A stretch of 64,000 bases of DNA from Acephala macrosclerotiorum. Lineage: Eukaryota; Ascomycota; Leotiomycetes; Helotiales; Mollisiaceae. The position numbers were made by a program, and so were the translations under genes. The notes beneath the pieces were generated by a model. The model did no database searches and was not told the origin of the DNA. It saw only the letters and a program-made list of their open reading frames with translations. Numbering within the stretch: position 1 is the stretch's first letter; each line of letters opens with the position of its first letter. Shown piece after piece: positions 1-12,540 of this stretch. The stretch is from assembly GCA_014904845.1 (NCBI GenBank), contig MU119288.1:1-64000 (forward strand). Direction: 5' to 3'.

Positions 1-730
1 TTTTTTTTTTTTTTAATAAAATAAAATAATTAATATTTTATATTATTTTCAAAATTTTTTTTTTTAACGTTTATATTTAAAAATAATATTACTATTACAA
101 AAAAATATTTTTTCGTTTTTTTATCGAAAATTTTTTTATTTAAAATTTTATTTGCTTTTTTTTTGTCAAAAAAAAAAACGTTTTATAAAAAATCGAAAAA
201 AATAATTTTATTTTTTATATTGTTTTATTTGTATTTTTTTTTTAAATTAAAAATAAAAAGAAATTTATTAAAATATAAAAATTGTTTATAAATTTTAATA
301 TTATATTATTTTTTAATAATATTAATATTTAGTTTTTTATATTATATTTTTTTTTTCGATATTTTTTTAATTTGAAAATATATACGAATATAATAATTTT
401 TAGTAATTTAATATAAATAAATTTTTAAAAAAAAAAATAATTATAATTGTATAAATAGAATTGAAAATTTTAAAATTTTAAAATACGTTATTTTACGAAT
501 TATTATTTTTGTATTCAATTTATATTTTTATTATAATAATAAATAATTATTTTAAAAAAAAAATTTTTATATTTAATTTCGTATTTAATTTTTATTTATA
601 TAATTATTATTTCGACAAATTCGAAATTTTATTTAATAATAATAAACAATTAAAAAATTTCGACGTTTATAATAATATTATTGAAATTTCGAATTATATA
701 CGTAAAAATAATATAATATTTCTATCGATT
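1..730. other. AT-rich, RIP-degraded DNA; no gene
   Basis: Composition is almost entirely A and T with long homopolymers and stop codons in every frame. The only longer open frame (509-733, +) starts at TTG and is low-complexity Ile/Asn/Phe/Tyr residues, as expected from random AT-rich DNA. The few C and G that remain are often in CpG or CpA. This is what saturated RIP leaves in ascomycete transposon blocks. No telomere repeat (TTAGGG/CCCTAA) is present at the left edge. Confidence 0.85.
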
Positions 731-951
731 TAATCAAATAATTACTTAAGAAATCGATTAAATAATTCGAATTATAATTTTTATTACTTTTAATAATAAT
801 TATTTAAATGTTCATTTTTTAATCTTATGTTTATTTTATTTAATTATATAAATAAATAAATATCTTCTTTAAAAAAAAACAAATAAAATTGAATTATTAA
901 TATTAAATTAAAATTTTAATATTTTGTGATTTGTTTTTAAATATATTAATA
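731..951. repeat. Left repeat (putative LTR) of the outer element
   Basis: Direct repeat partner of 14,528-14,746, collinear over its whole length with scattered transitions and small indels. The left boundary is where similarity to the second copy starts (ATTTAATCAAAT in both). The right boundary is where the copies diverge, after TATTAATA. Confidence 0.55.
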
Positions 952-2923
952 TTAATCAATAATTGATTTAATCGTTCGATTATAAAATAATAAAATTACT
1001 TACGAAAAAGTATTTATTAAATTAATTCGTATAAAAAACTTTTAAAATTGTATTAAAAAAAAATCAAATTTTATTAAATTTTTAAAAAAATAAAATATCG
1101 TAATATAATTACGTTATTGTAATATAATACGTTTTATTTGATTTTATATTCTATTGCGTATTAATAATAAATATTTAATTGTAATTTGTTTATTATTATT
1201 AGAACAATTTTTTAAATACTTTATAAAACTCGAAAAAAATTTTAAAATTTCTCGAATACAATACGAAATTCGAAATTATTAAAAACATTTTTTACGAGTA
1301 CAATATAAAAACTCATCGAATTATAATATTTATCGAGTACGATACGATTTAATAAATTATTTTTAACGAGTAAAATTAAATTTTTTTAAAATATAATTTT
1401 AATTAAAAAAAAGATTTATTATCGATTTTTTCATTTTTCGATTTAATACAATATATAAAAAAAATAAATTCAAAAAATCACGAAATAAAAAAAGAGAAAT
1501 AATAATTTATAATATAAATTCATTTTAATATATTTTAATTAAATCGCGAATTAATTTATACAAATTTTATAAAATATAAAAATTTATTTGTAAAAAAATT
1601 TTCAAAGTAATAAAATTTACATTTTATTATTATCGAGTAAAATAATAATCGCGAAAACGTTAAAAATAATTATTTAAAAAATAATACTATTAAAATAATT
1701 TGAATTAAAAATCGAAAAATTAAATATAATAAAAAAATTCAATTTATAAAAAAATACGATTAATTCGATCGAAATAAAAAAAAAAAATCGAATATTTATA
1801 AATAAAATATTTAAATATAAAAATTTCAATAAAATTAAAAATTATTAAATTTTATTAAAACTATTAATTATACAAAAATTATTATACGAGAAATTTCAAA
1901 TAAAAATATTTTTAACGACGTTTTTAAAATTTATAATATTTGATAAATATTTTTTAACGTCGAAAAAATTTTTATTATTTAATTCGATTTCAAAATCTCG
2001 ATATTTAATATTAATTTTATTATTATTAATATTATTAAACGAGTCGATATTATTAAAAAATAAAAAATTGTTAAAAAATTTTAATTGAATAATATTTAAT
2101 TTTATTTGCGAAAATTAAATAATATTCAATTTCGATAAAAAATTAATTATTTTTATAAAAATTTATAATAATAAATTCAAATATTACAAAAAAGAAACTT
2201 ATTAAATATATTAATATAAGTATTTAAAGATTTATATTCAAAAACAAATATTAAATTTAAAAATTATTATAATACGTTTTCGATTATATTTATAAATAAA
2301 ATTAATAAATTTTATTATTAAAAACTCATTAAAAAAAATTTGTTTTTTAATAAAATAATTAAAATCGTAAAATCGAATTTTGAGATTAAAAAATATTAAA
2401 ACAAAATATTTAATTAATAAAATACGATTATATTTATTATAATTCGAATATAAAATTCAAATAAAACGATTTTCGAATATTTTGAAATATTATATCAAAA
2501 ATTGATTTAAAAACAATTTAATTTACATTCGAATATACGAATAAAAACTATTATACGAAATAAATTTTATTACGTTTATTGAAATGTATTAAAATATTAT
2601 TAAATACTTTTTCGATTTTTAATAAATTTTCAAATTATATACGAAAACGTTTACAATATAATTTTATTTCAAATAAAAATAAAAACAGTTTTTAAAATTT
2701 TTATAATTGAAAAAAAAAATTTTATTAAAATATAAATAAATTATATTTTGTAAATTGTAAATATTTCGATAAAAATACTCGATATAATAATTGAATTAAT
2801 TATAAAAAATCGATAATATATTAAAACGAAAAAAAATACTTCGTTTATAAAAACTCGAATTATTAAAATATTTATTATACGTTAAAAAAAAAAAAAAAAA
2901 TATACGACGATTTTAAAAAATTG
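952..2923. other. AT-rich, RIP-degraded DNA; internal part of outer element
   Basis: About 2 kb of A/T-dominated sequence without an open frame or recognisable protein similarity. By position it would be internal sequence of the outer LTR element, left of the nested insertion. Nothing else is seen. Confidence 0.6.
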
Positions 2924-2928
2924 AAATT

Positions 2929-3135
2929 TGTTAATATTATAGAAATACTTATTACTAGTAATAAATCAAAAACGAAATAAATAAATAAATTAAATAATTC
3001 GTTAATTAATTATTAGTTCTAAATCTAATAAACGCACAAAAGTTGAAAAATATAATCTCAACTCTAGCGCAAATAGCGCTAGTCTCTATTTGGTCTAGTA
3101 CTGCACGTGACTACTAAATTAATATTGTACTTATA
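2929..3135. repeat. Left LTR of nested retrotransposon
   Basis: 207-bp repeat starting TGTTAATATTA and ending GTACTTATA. Most differences from the right LTR are C/T or G/A transitions (for example GTCTCTATTTGG here against GTCCCGATCTGG at 9,215), this copy being the more AT-rich of the two. Confidence 0.82.
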
Positions 3136-6100
3136 TTAGTAGTTCTTTTTTTGTGATAAAAATTGATTCAATTCAATTATCTAAAAAACGCTATTATTTT
3201 TTTTTTTATCGTAATTCGTTAATACGTAAAACTTACTAATATTCTAATGTAAAAATCATGTAATTAAACTTTGAAAACAATACTAGTAAATTAGTACTAT
3301 TCTCGAAATTCGTCGAAGATTATAAGCGCCGAAATTAAAATAATTCTTCTTTTTTTGATCTTATAAATCAAATAACTACAAAATTCGAAATACAACGCAA
3401 AAATTACTTTTTTTCTATTTTTTCTTTTAATAAATATTTTTTTTAATTCTTTGTATTGTTTTTACCGTTTTCTTTTTTTTAATCTATTTTTTTATTCGAA
3501 TCTTAAAGTAATTCGTATTTAGAAATTTTTTCAAAGTCTTATTAAATATTAATTTTATTATAATATTCATTGGATTATTTTAATTATTGATTTATTAAAT
3601 TTTTTACAATTTTTTACATTTATACAATTGACGAAAAACTATAATATCGATTATAAAACGCTTTTTTTTGATCGTTTTTAACTTGATTAAATACTCGTAT
3701 AACGAATATAAATTTATATAAACAATTATCGAAATTTTAATAAAATCGAATTATTAAATAATCATATTAATAGTAGATTTGATTACAATCGCTATATCGA
3801 CTTTTTTTACTATACTATATATCTCAAAAATTAAAACGCTTTTAGTAACGCGTTTACTTTTAATAAAATTATAATAAATAAAAAAAATTTTAATTTCGAA
3901 TTTTTTATCGTTCAATTAATATTTATTTATTAGAATAATTTCATATTCAATTTAAGAATTAAAATCTTTATTGTTTACAAATAAACTATCAATAAAAACG
4001 AAAAATTTTACTGTAAATAAATCGAAAACAATATATTTGAATTCTCGATTCAAATTCTTAATTTATTATTTTAATTTTTTATTTAACGTAGCAATTTTTT
4101 TCTTCGTTAAATTTTAATATTAAACAATAATAAACAAATCGAAAATTATTTCAAATTAGTAAATTATAGTAATATAAACTCTTTTAATTCATTGTTTTTA
4201 ATATTTAATTTGAAAATTAAATAATTTAATATTTATTAATTTAATCTTCTTATTTTAATCTTTTTATCGTAATTAAATCGTATTTTCGAATTGAATTAAA
4301 ACGTATCTATTAAAAATCAATAATATTTCTAGTATTAAAACTTTTTTAAGTTTAATCAAAAATTTAATTTTATTGAATTCGTTTTTTTCGAAAATAAAAA
4401 TTTTTTTCTTTTACTAATATAAACGTATTATCAATTTGCATTTCAATAATTTCGAAAATTTCTTTAATAATCGTAATTAAAAAGTAAAAATCGTATATTG
4501 ATATAACTATAAACAATTTCTTTTTATAATACTTGTAATACGTAATTTATTAATATATTTTTATTTTCGCAATTTTATACAAAGACTTCAAAATAATTAT
4601 AATCGTATTTAGTAAATATAAATAGCGAATTATTTTCGATAAACGTATTAATATAAATCGTTAGAAATTTGTCGTAAATTAAATATAAATTTGAATAATA
4701 TTACGAAATTATATTTTAATTTTTTTACTTGGAAATTGAACTAAAAAAAGTATTAAAACAACAATCAATCGTTAATTAGTTTTTTGTATTGTTAAAAATT
4801 GCATAAAAATCAAATTTTTTTTTTTATTGTTATATTTTTGAATTATTAATCTCGATTTCTTGCAAAAAATATCAATAGTTTTACTTTTAATTTTATTGAT
4901 TAATTTCGAATTAAAAATTCGAATTTTAATATATTTATTAAAATCGTATTAAACGAAACTAAAAAAATTTTTTGTAATCAAATTATCGATTTTTTTTTTT
5001 AAAACGTTTTAAATAATTATTCAAAAATTGTAATTATATTTTTTTTTCGTAGTTTTAATAATAATTCTATATTGCTCTTTTTTTTACTTGTTATAAAAAC
5101 TATAAAAATTTTAATTTTTTCGATAATAGTAATAAAAAATTAATCGTTGAAATCTTTATAATTTTTTTTGTTGTTTTCAATAAAATTATAGTATTTATTT
5201 TATTTAAATTTTTTATTGTGTACGTTTTTGTTTCGTGATTTTTTTAAGCGTTTTCAATTACGCTTTTTAATTAGTTCTTCGTTTATTTCGTTCGATTAAA
5301 AAAACAAATTTTTTTTTTTTAAATTTTTTTTTAAATTTTTTTGATTATTAGTTCGATTATAAATTTTTAGTATTTTTTTTTTCGTATAATAAAATTTAAT
5401 AATCGTTAAACGAAATTTAATCGATTCGTAAAATATATCGATCATATATATTTTTTTATTAATTACTAGTAATTTATATAATTTTTTTTATTCGCTTTTT
5501 TTATATCAAATGTATACTTTAAATAAAATCGACAAATTTAATATAAACTTCGTATTTGAATCGTTTCTCATTAAAAACGCATTATTAATTTAGTATTGAA
5601 TATATAAACAATATACTTTCTTAGTAATTACTCGAATTGTTTTAATTCTTTTAATAATTAATAGCAATAGTACGTCATTACTAGTCATTTTAAAATATAC
5701 TTTAAAAATTAATAATATAAATACAATATCGTTCGATTTTATCGAATTATTAACAGTTTTAATTACTATTTATAAAATTATATTTTTATCGATTTGTTTT
5801 TCAATTAATTCGTTGTAAATAATTTTATAAACTCGACGTAATAAAATATAATATTTTTTTACTTTTTTCACATTATTATAAGTTTCAATAAATATTTTTT
5901 TGATTTCAATCGCTATTATTTTAATATTTTATCGAAATTCTATAAACGAGAAATTCTTTTCTATATTATAAACAATATAATTCAATAATTTTTAATATAT
6001 ATCGATTTAATATATACGTAATATATTTTATATTGTTTTTACAAATATATTTTTCATGAATTTAATAATTTGAAATATTATAAACGAATTTACTATTTAC

Positions 6101-9061
6101 AAAATTGATTTTTTATTTAAATATAAAATGTCGATAATAATCGAATAATTGAACTTATAATTATTTTATAAAGTAAATTTGAATTTTTTAAATAATTGTT
6201 TATATATTTAATAATAATAATAATACTTAATAAAATGTTAAATATATTTAGTATTTATATTATAATCAATTTATTGAAAAACTTTTATAAGACGTTATAT
6301 TAATAAGTAATCAAAACGTCTATACAATTAATATAATTTTATATTAATAAAATAATTTCAAATTAGATTTTTTTTTGATTAATATAATAGTATCTATAAA
6401 TAATTTTATTTTTTTATAATAAAAACGATTTTATTTCTTTGAATCAAAATATTCTTTAGATTATCGAATTTTATATTTATAGTATTTATATTTTGAATAC
6501 AAAATAAAAAAAATTTATTTGTAAAAACAACGTAAAAAATAATAATATTTAATAAAATATTAATTCGAATAATTTTTTACGATAAAATAATATTTTTATT
6601 AAAGCGAATTTTACGAGTTTCGATCGTAAATATATTCAATTAAACGCTAATATCAAGTTTTTATAGTACTATAAATTGCGATTAATCAATAATTAATATT
6701 TCGACGATTTTATTATTTGATATAATCTTTTGAAAAATCTTTAAAAAATATCGATTTTCAAAAGTAAAAAATAAATATTGATTCGATTCGAGTAATTTAA
6801 ATTGTAATAATAAAATATTGAATATATTTTTTTTCGTAATAATATAACGAATAAATTAATCATTTAAAATAATTATTATTTGTATATTATTAATCTTTTT
6901 AAACTCGATAAAATAATTCTTATTTTCGTTCTCTATTTTTATACTTATTAATAATTGATCAATTTTTATTATTTAATTATTTTTCAATAAACTTTTTATT
7001 TTTTTGACTTTAGTAAAAAAACTCTAATAATAAACTATTATAATATCTCGATTTACCGTATATTGAATTTACTATTGAAACTTTGCATATATTTATTATC
7101 GTTTTTTTATCGTATATTTTATTAATCAATATCTCGATTTACTATAAATATAGTATTTCTTTTAATATAATTCTCTTTAAAATCTATAATTTCTACGATA
7201 TTTATTTCGAAAAATTTTTCGATCTCAATATTCTCGATTTTATACTCGATCGCGTTCTCTATTTTATTCTTTATAAATACAATCGATCCAATTTTAATCG
7301 AACTCATTTTTTTTTTGATTTTGAAAAGTAAAATCTAAATTATACTATTGTATTTCACGTGATCGCGTCGCAATACTTACTATTAATCGCAATTCAACGT
7401 AAACGCTTTCAAAAATACTAGCGAATTTATAAAGAATAAAATTACATTTTTCAATATTTCAATAAACGCTAAAAATTTGATTTTACAAATTATATTCCGT
7501 TTAATATTTCGATAATAAATTTAATTAAATCTTTTGAAATTAATCGAAAAATATTTGTAAATATTTTAATTTAATTTTTATTAAATTAATCGTAATAATT
7601 TTTATTAAAATTGTTTCTTTTTATAAAAATATATATAATTAATAATTTTTTTTAATCTCGAAATAAATTTTTATTATTGTTATTAATATAATAAAATCGA
7701 AATTTCTTTTTAAAAATCTATTGAAATAAAACGCGTTTATACGTTTTATAAAATTAATAAAAAATGTTTTATTGTATTGATTTTGAAATAATTTGATTTT
7801 ATTATAATAATTATAAAAAATCGATAATTTGCGATTAAAAATATCGTATAATTTTTTATTATACTTTTTATTATCGATATAAATCTTTATTAAATTCGTA
7901 AGTAATTTAATAAAAATACTTTGTAGATTATTATATTAATTCGATTATTATTGAGAAGATTACTAGTAGATATATTAAGTATTTTGTATTATACTAAATA
8001 AGTTCGTATTTGTAAAAAAAATTGTAATAAAAAAAATATAAAAAATATTCGTAAAAATAATCGTATTCGTAGTAAAGAAATTCGTACTAGTAATTGAAAT
8101 CGTAAAAATAATTATACTTTGATTATTGAATACTAATACTAAAATACTTTGATTTACTAGTTGAATTAATCGATTTTATCGAGAGAAAAAAATTTTATTT
8201 TTCGATTGATCGACGATTTTTACTTGTATTTATTTATAAAACTTTTTTTATTGAAAAACTTTTTTCAAATTATCAATAATAAACTTTTTATCTTTCGATA
8301 TTCAAACTTCGTAAATACATAAAAAATCTTATAAACAGCGTATAAAATCTTTGTATATTAAACGTAAAATTTCTTACGAGCAATTTTCAAAATTTTCTTA
8401 AAAGTATTTCTATAAATTGCAATCAAAATATCTTTTTTTTTTATATATTTCAAAGCGATAAAAAATATATTTATTTAATATTATTTCGTTAAAATTTTTA
8501 TCGTTCGTAAAATTGAAATTTTTTCTCTATTTATTTTTATCGTAAAAAAATTTAATTTTAAACAAATTTACTATTTTGAGAAATAATTGTACAATAAATA
8601 ATAAAAAAATTGAAAATTTTAATTTGAATTCGAATAAATATTATTATTAATATCTATATATTTTTAATCAAATAATAAACAAAAACGCAAAATTTTTTTT
8701 GAGAATTCGTTTTTAACGTAAATTCAAATAAATTAATACAAACTTAAAATCGCTCTCGCGCTTTTTTATTCGTTTTTCGTAAACGTTATTATTTTACGTA
8801 GTAAACGTAAACTTAAAAATAAATACAAACTTAAAATCGTTTTCGCATTATTTTTTTTAAATTTTTAATAGTCTCAATATTTTCAGTGCATTTCTACAAA
8901 AAAATTCTTATAGATTCTCGTTCTTTCGAAAATACGTTAATTATTCTAAGTACTTTTTTACAAAAAACAAACTATTTAAAAAATTTATTTTCTTTTGTAA
9001 ATCAATTTCTTTTAAATAGAAATTTAACTATTTCGTAATTAATTGAACAACTATTGATCAA

Positions 9062-9269
9062 TATTAGTATTACTAAAAATAGTTATTACTAATAATAAAT
9101 TAAAAACGAAATAAACAAATAAATTAAATAATTCGTTGATTGATTATTAGTTCTAAATCTAATAAGCGCACAAAAATTGAAAAATATAATCTCAACTCTA
9201 GCGCAAGCGGCGCTAGTCCCGATCTGGCCTAGTACCGCACGTGACTACTAAACTAATATTGTACCTACA
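9062..9269. repeat. Right LTR of nested retrotransposon
   Basis: 208-bp partner of the left LTR, ending GTACCTACA immediately before the target-site duplicate AAATT. It keeps more G and C (GCGCAAGCGGCGCTAG) than the left copy, so the two LTRs were mutated unequally. Confidence 0.82.
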
Positions 9270-9274
9270 AAATT

Positions 9275-12200
9275 ATTCGATAAAAATAAAATAATTCAAT
9301 TTATAATTAAATTCGAAAAATTAAATTTCAATATTATTAAAAAATACAAATAATTTTTTATTAAAATTATTAAAAAAAAGAATTTATTTAAAAAATAATA
9401 TTATACAATTAATTAATTATTTTATAATATTTTATAATATAATTAATAAATTTAAAATTATTAAATTATTTAATTATTAATCAATTTATTATATAATATT
9501 GAATATTATAATATAATTAAAATTATTATGTATTAAATATTTTTATAAGTATTATAATCGATATTAATACAATTTAATAATTTATTATCGACGAAAATCA
9601 ATATTTAATTTTTTAATAAATTTAAAACGTTAAATTAAACGAATTTAAAATTAAAAAAATAGTAATTAAATTTGAAATTAACGAAATTTCATTTTTTAAA
9701 ATTATTAATATCGATATATTAATTGAACGTATTACGTTTTATGTGATTTTAATAGACGTATTTTTTTTACTTTATTTTTAAAATATAAATAAATTACGAA
9801 TTAAATTCAATAATTTCAATAATATATTTATTTAAAATAAACGATATATATTTATTATTAAAATATTTAAATATTTTTAAATATTATTTGATTTACTTGA
9901 AAGTTTAATCTATAATAATTATAAAATTTTTATAATAAAAATCGATTTTATTATTTATTATTTAATTGAAACGAAATTCAAATAATTGTATAAACGCTTT
10001 AAGTATTTATCGATTGTTAAATTCGCGCGAGTATTAAAACGTAAAAAATATTTTATAAATTTCAAAGAAATTAAAAAAATAATAAAATTTCATTAATAAT
10101 ATCAAATAAATCATAAATTTTTTAATTATTTCAAGTTTATATTACGCGACGATTATAATTTTAATTATTTCGTTTATTTAAACGTATTATAAATCGATAA
10201 AAAATTAGTATTTTAAATTGTAAACAAAATTATAATATTTTAAATTGCGAGATTTTTCGTTAATATATCGATAAAAAAAATATAAAACGTTTTTCAAACG
10301 TATTAAATTAATATTTATTTTGAATTATTAATATTTATTATTTATAATTTTAGAACGAATTTCAATTTTAAGAAATTTCGCGATAACGTTAAAAATATAA
10401 ATATTGATTTGAAAATTATATTAATAAAAATTTATAATTCGATTGATTTAATAAAAAAATACTACGTTTTATTAAAACGTACGTATAATATATTATTTTA
10501 AGAGTTTTTCGATTTGTAAAAAAAAAAGTAATTTCAAATAACAATTAAAGTAATTAATAATACAATAATATTAAATAATATTATTTTTATATTTTTTATT
10601 TTTAATGTTTATTTTCGAATATTATAATAAAACGCGTTTATAGTATTAATTGTTATTAGAATTAAAACGATAAAAAATGTAATAATTATAATTCGAAAGT
10701 ATTATATTATTCGCCAAATTAATAACGTTTTACGAATAAAAAATAATTTATAAAATTATTATTTGATCGATTTATTTTTAAATTCAAACGTATTTATTTA
10801 AAAAGAAAACAAAAAATAAAAAAAATCGTATACGTTTTTAATAATAAATAAAAAAATATATTAATTGTAATTATTAAATAAATTAAAAAAAATTTATAAT
10901 ATTGTAATAAAATTATTTTATTAAAATTTCAAATAATTCGAAAAACGATTAAAAATTATTTATTAAAAGAAAATTTATTAGAAAATTTAAATTCAAAGTT
11001 AAACTTTTTTAAAAAAAATTCGAAATTAAAAGAAAATATATTCGATTTATTTTATTCGATTAAAATTTTTTTATATATTTTAAAGAAAAATTTACGTTTA
11101 TTTCGAATTGTAATAAAATCTTTTTTTTATATTTCTAATTTCGATAAATATATTTATATAACAATTTATATAAATATAAAAACTTTCAAAATTTATTTAA
11201 TTAAAAAAAAAACTAGAAATAAACAATTGTTTATAAATTTTCGCGTAAAAAGAATTATTATTATTTTAAATAATTTGTTTATAGTTTTTCATAGAAAAAA
11301 AATTAATAAATTGATCGTAAAAAAAAATTTTAAATTAATTTTTAATAATTCGAAAAAAATTGATAATTAATAAATTTTCGATTCAAAATTAATAAATGAA
11401 ATCAAAAATATAAAAACGATTATTTTATACGAAAAATTTCATTTTGTAATTTAAATATTTAATAATAAAAACAAAAAAATAATATTAATTCAATTTTTGA
11501 TTATTTAACGCGTTAATCAATAAATTATTATCGTTTTAATTTTATTTTTTAAATTTAAAAAAATTAGTTTTTATTTGAAAAATATTATTTAAATATATAT
11601 ATAATTAATAATTTTATTAATACGTATTATTTTTATTAAATTTTCGAGAGAAATAACGAATAAATTTTTATTAAACGTTATTTTCAAAGTAATTAAATTT
11701 TTTTACAAAGTTTTAAAAACGAAAATATATTAATATAAAACGTATAATATTTATTATAAAAACAAATTCTCAATAAAATTTTCAATTTTCGATTTTTATT
11801 TACTTATTACAAAAAGCAATCATACTTTATTCGAAATAATCAATATATAAATCGATAATACGTTTATTTTAAAAAATTAAATTTTTATAAAATTAAAAAA
11901 TTTTAAATTATAAAAAATCAAATTATTAATTAAATTTATAGAATTTTTTACGTTGAATATTTTATTATTATTTAATAAATACAAATTAATAATAAATAAA
12001 ATTAAAAATAAAATTGTATTTTTATAAAAAAAAAAAAAAAAAACATTTAAATTTAATTAATTCGAAATTAAATTTTTATAAATAAACGTATTTCGAGTAA
12101 TATATTTAAAAAATATATATTAATTTTATTTATTAATTGAAAATTGCATACGATATATTAATAATAATTTAATATTAAAATCTCAAGAAAAAGTAAATTA

Positions 12201-12540
12201 TAACGTTAAATAAATAATTATAATAATAAATAAATAATTTTGATTATAAATTTCGATTTTTTTATTTGAATTTATATTTAATAAAAAAATTTTTTTTGTA
12301 AACGATTTTTTTGTTATAAATAAAATTTTCAATTCGTAAATCGAATATATTATCGTTTTTAATAATAAAATTTATAGCGATAAATAATTCGAATTACAAA
12401 ATAATTTAATTTATTAGAATTTAATAAAATATAAAAAAATTATTTGTATTATTTTAATTTTTGAATTATATATAATAATAATAAAAATCGATATAAAAAT
12501 TTCGATTTTTATTATTTTTAATTTTATTATAAAACGATTA
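9275..12540. other. AT-rich, RIP-degraded DNA; no gene
   Basis: About 3.3 kb of A/T-dominated DNA between the nested retrotransposon and the Tc1 element. Stops occur in all frames and no protein similarity can be read. It would be the right-hand internal part of the outer element. Confidence 0.65.

Larger units (their letters stand above)
2929..9269. mobile_element. Full-length nested LTR retrotransposon, RIP-inactivated
   Basis: The element is bounded by direct repeats of 207 bp (2,929-3,135) and 208 bp (9,062-9,269). Perfect 5-bp target-site duplications AAATT flank it at 2,924-2,928 and 9,270-9,274. The left LTR starts TG and the right one ends CA; the other two termini read TA, as expected after RIP. 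Both LTRs share blocks such as CTCAACTCTAGCGCAA and a CACGTGACTACTAAA motif. The interior (about 5.9 kb) is AT-rich with stops everywhere; the longest frames (7,083-7,331 + and 7,122-7,307 -) are not recognisable. Base composition is less extreme than in the flanks, consistent with a later insertion. The LTR motif order compared with a solo LTR at 21.2 kb hints that the element runs on the minus strand; superfamily is not decided. Confidence 0.82.

Noticed and set aside
1..60. Poly-T start of the window as a possible telomere
   Set aside because: No TTAGGG/CCCTAA repeats; homopolymers occur throughout the AT-rich block.
509..733. Open frame of 74 residues in the AT-rich block
   Set aside because: Starts at TTG, is made of Ile/Asn/Phe/Tyr and sits in RIP-saturated DNA; expected by chance.
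7083..7331. Overlapping frames on both strands inside the nested retrotransposon as possible surviving gag-pol
   Set aside because: No retroelement motif could be read in either frame and both are low-complexity AT-derived residues.
2929..9269. Nested element read as a CRISPR-like or simple tandem repeat array
   Set aside because: Only two copies of the ~207-bp repeat, 6 kb apart, with target-site duplication: the LTR explanation fits fully.
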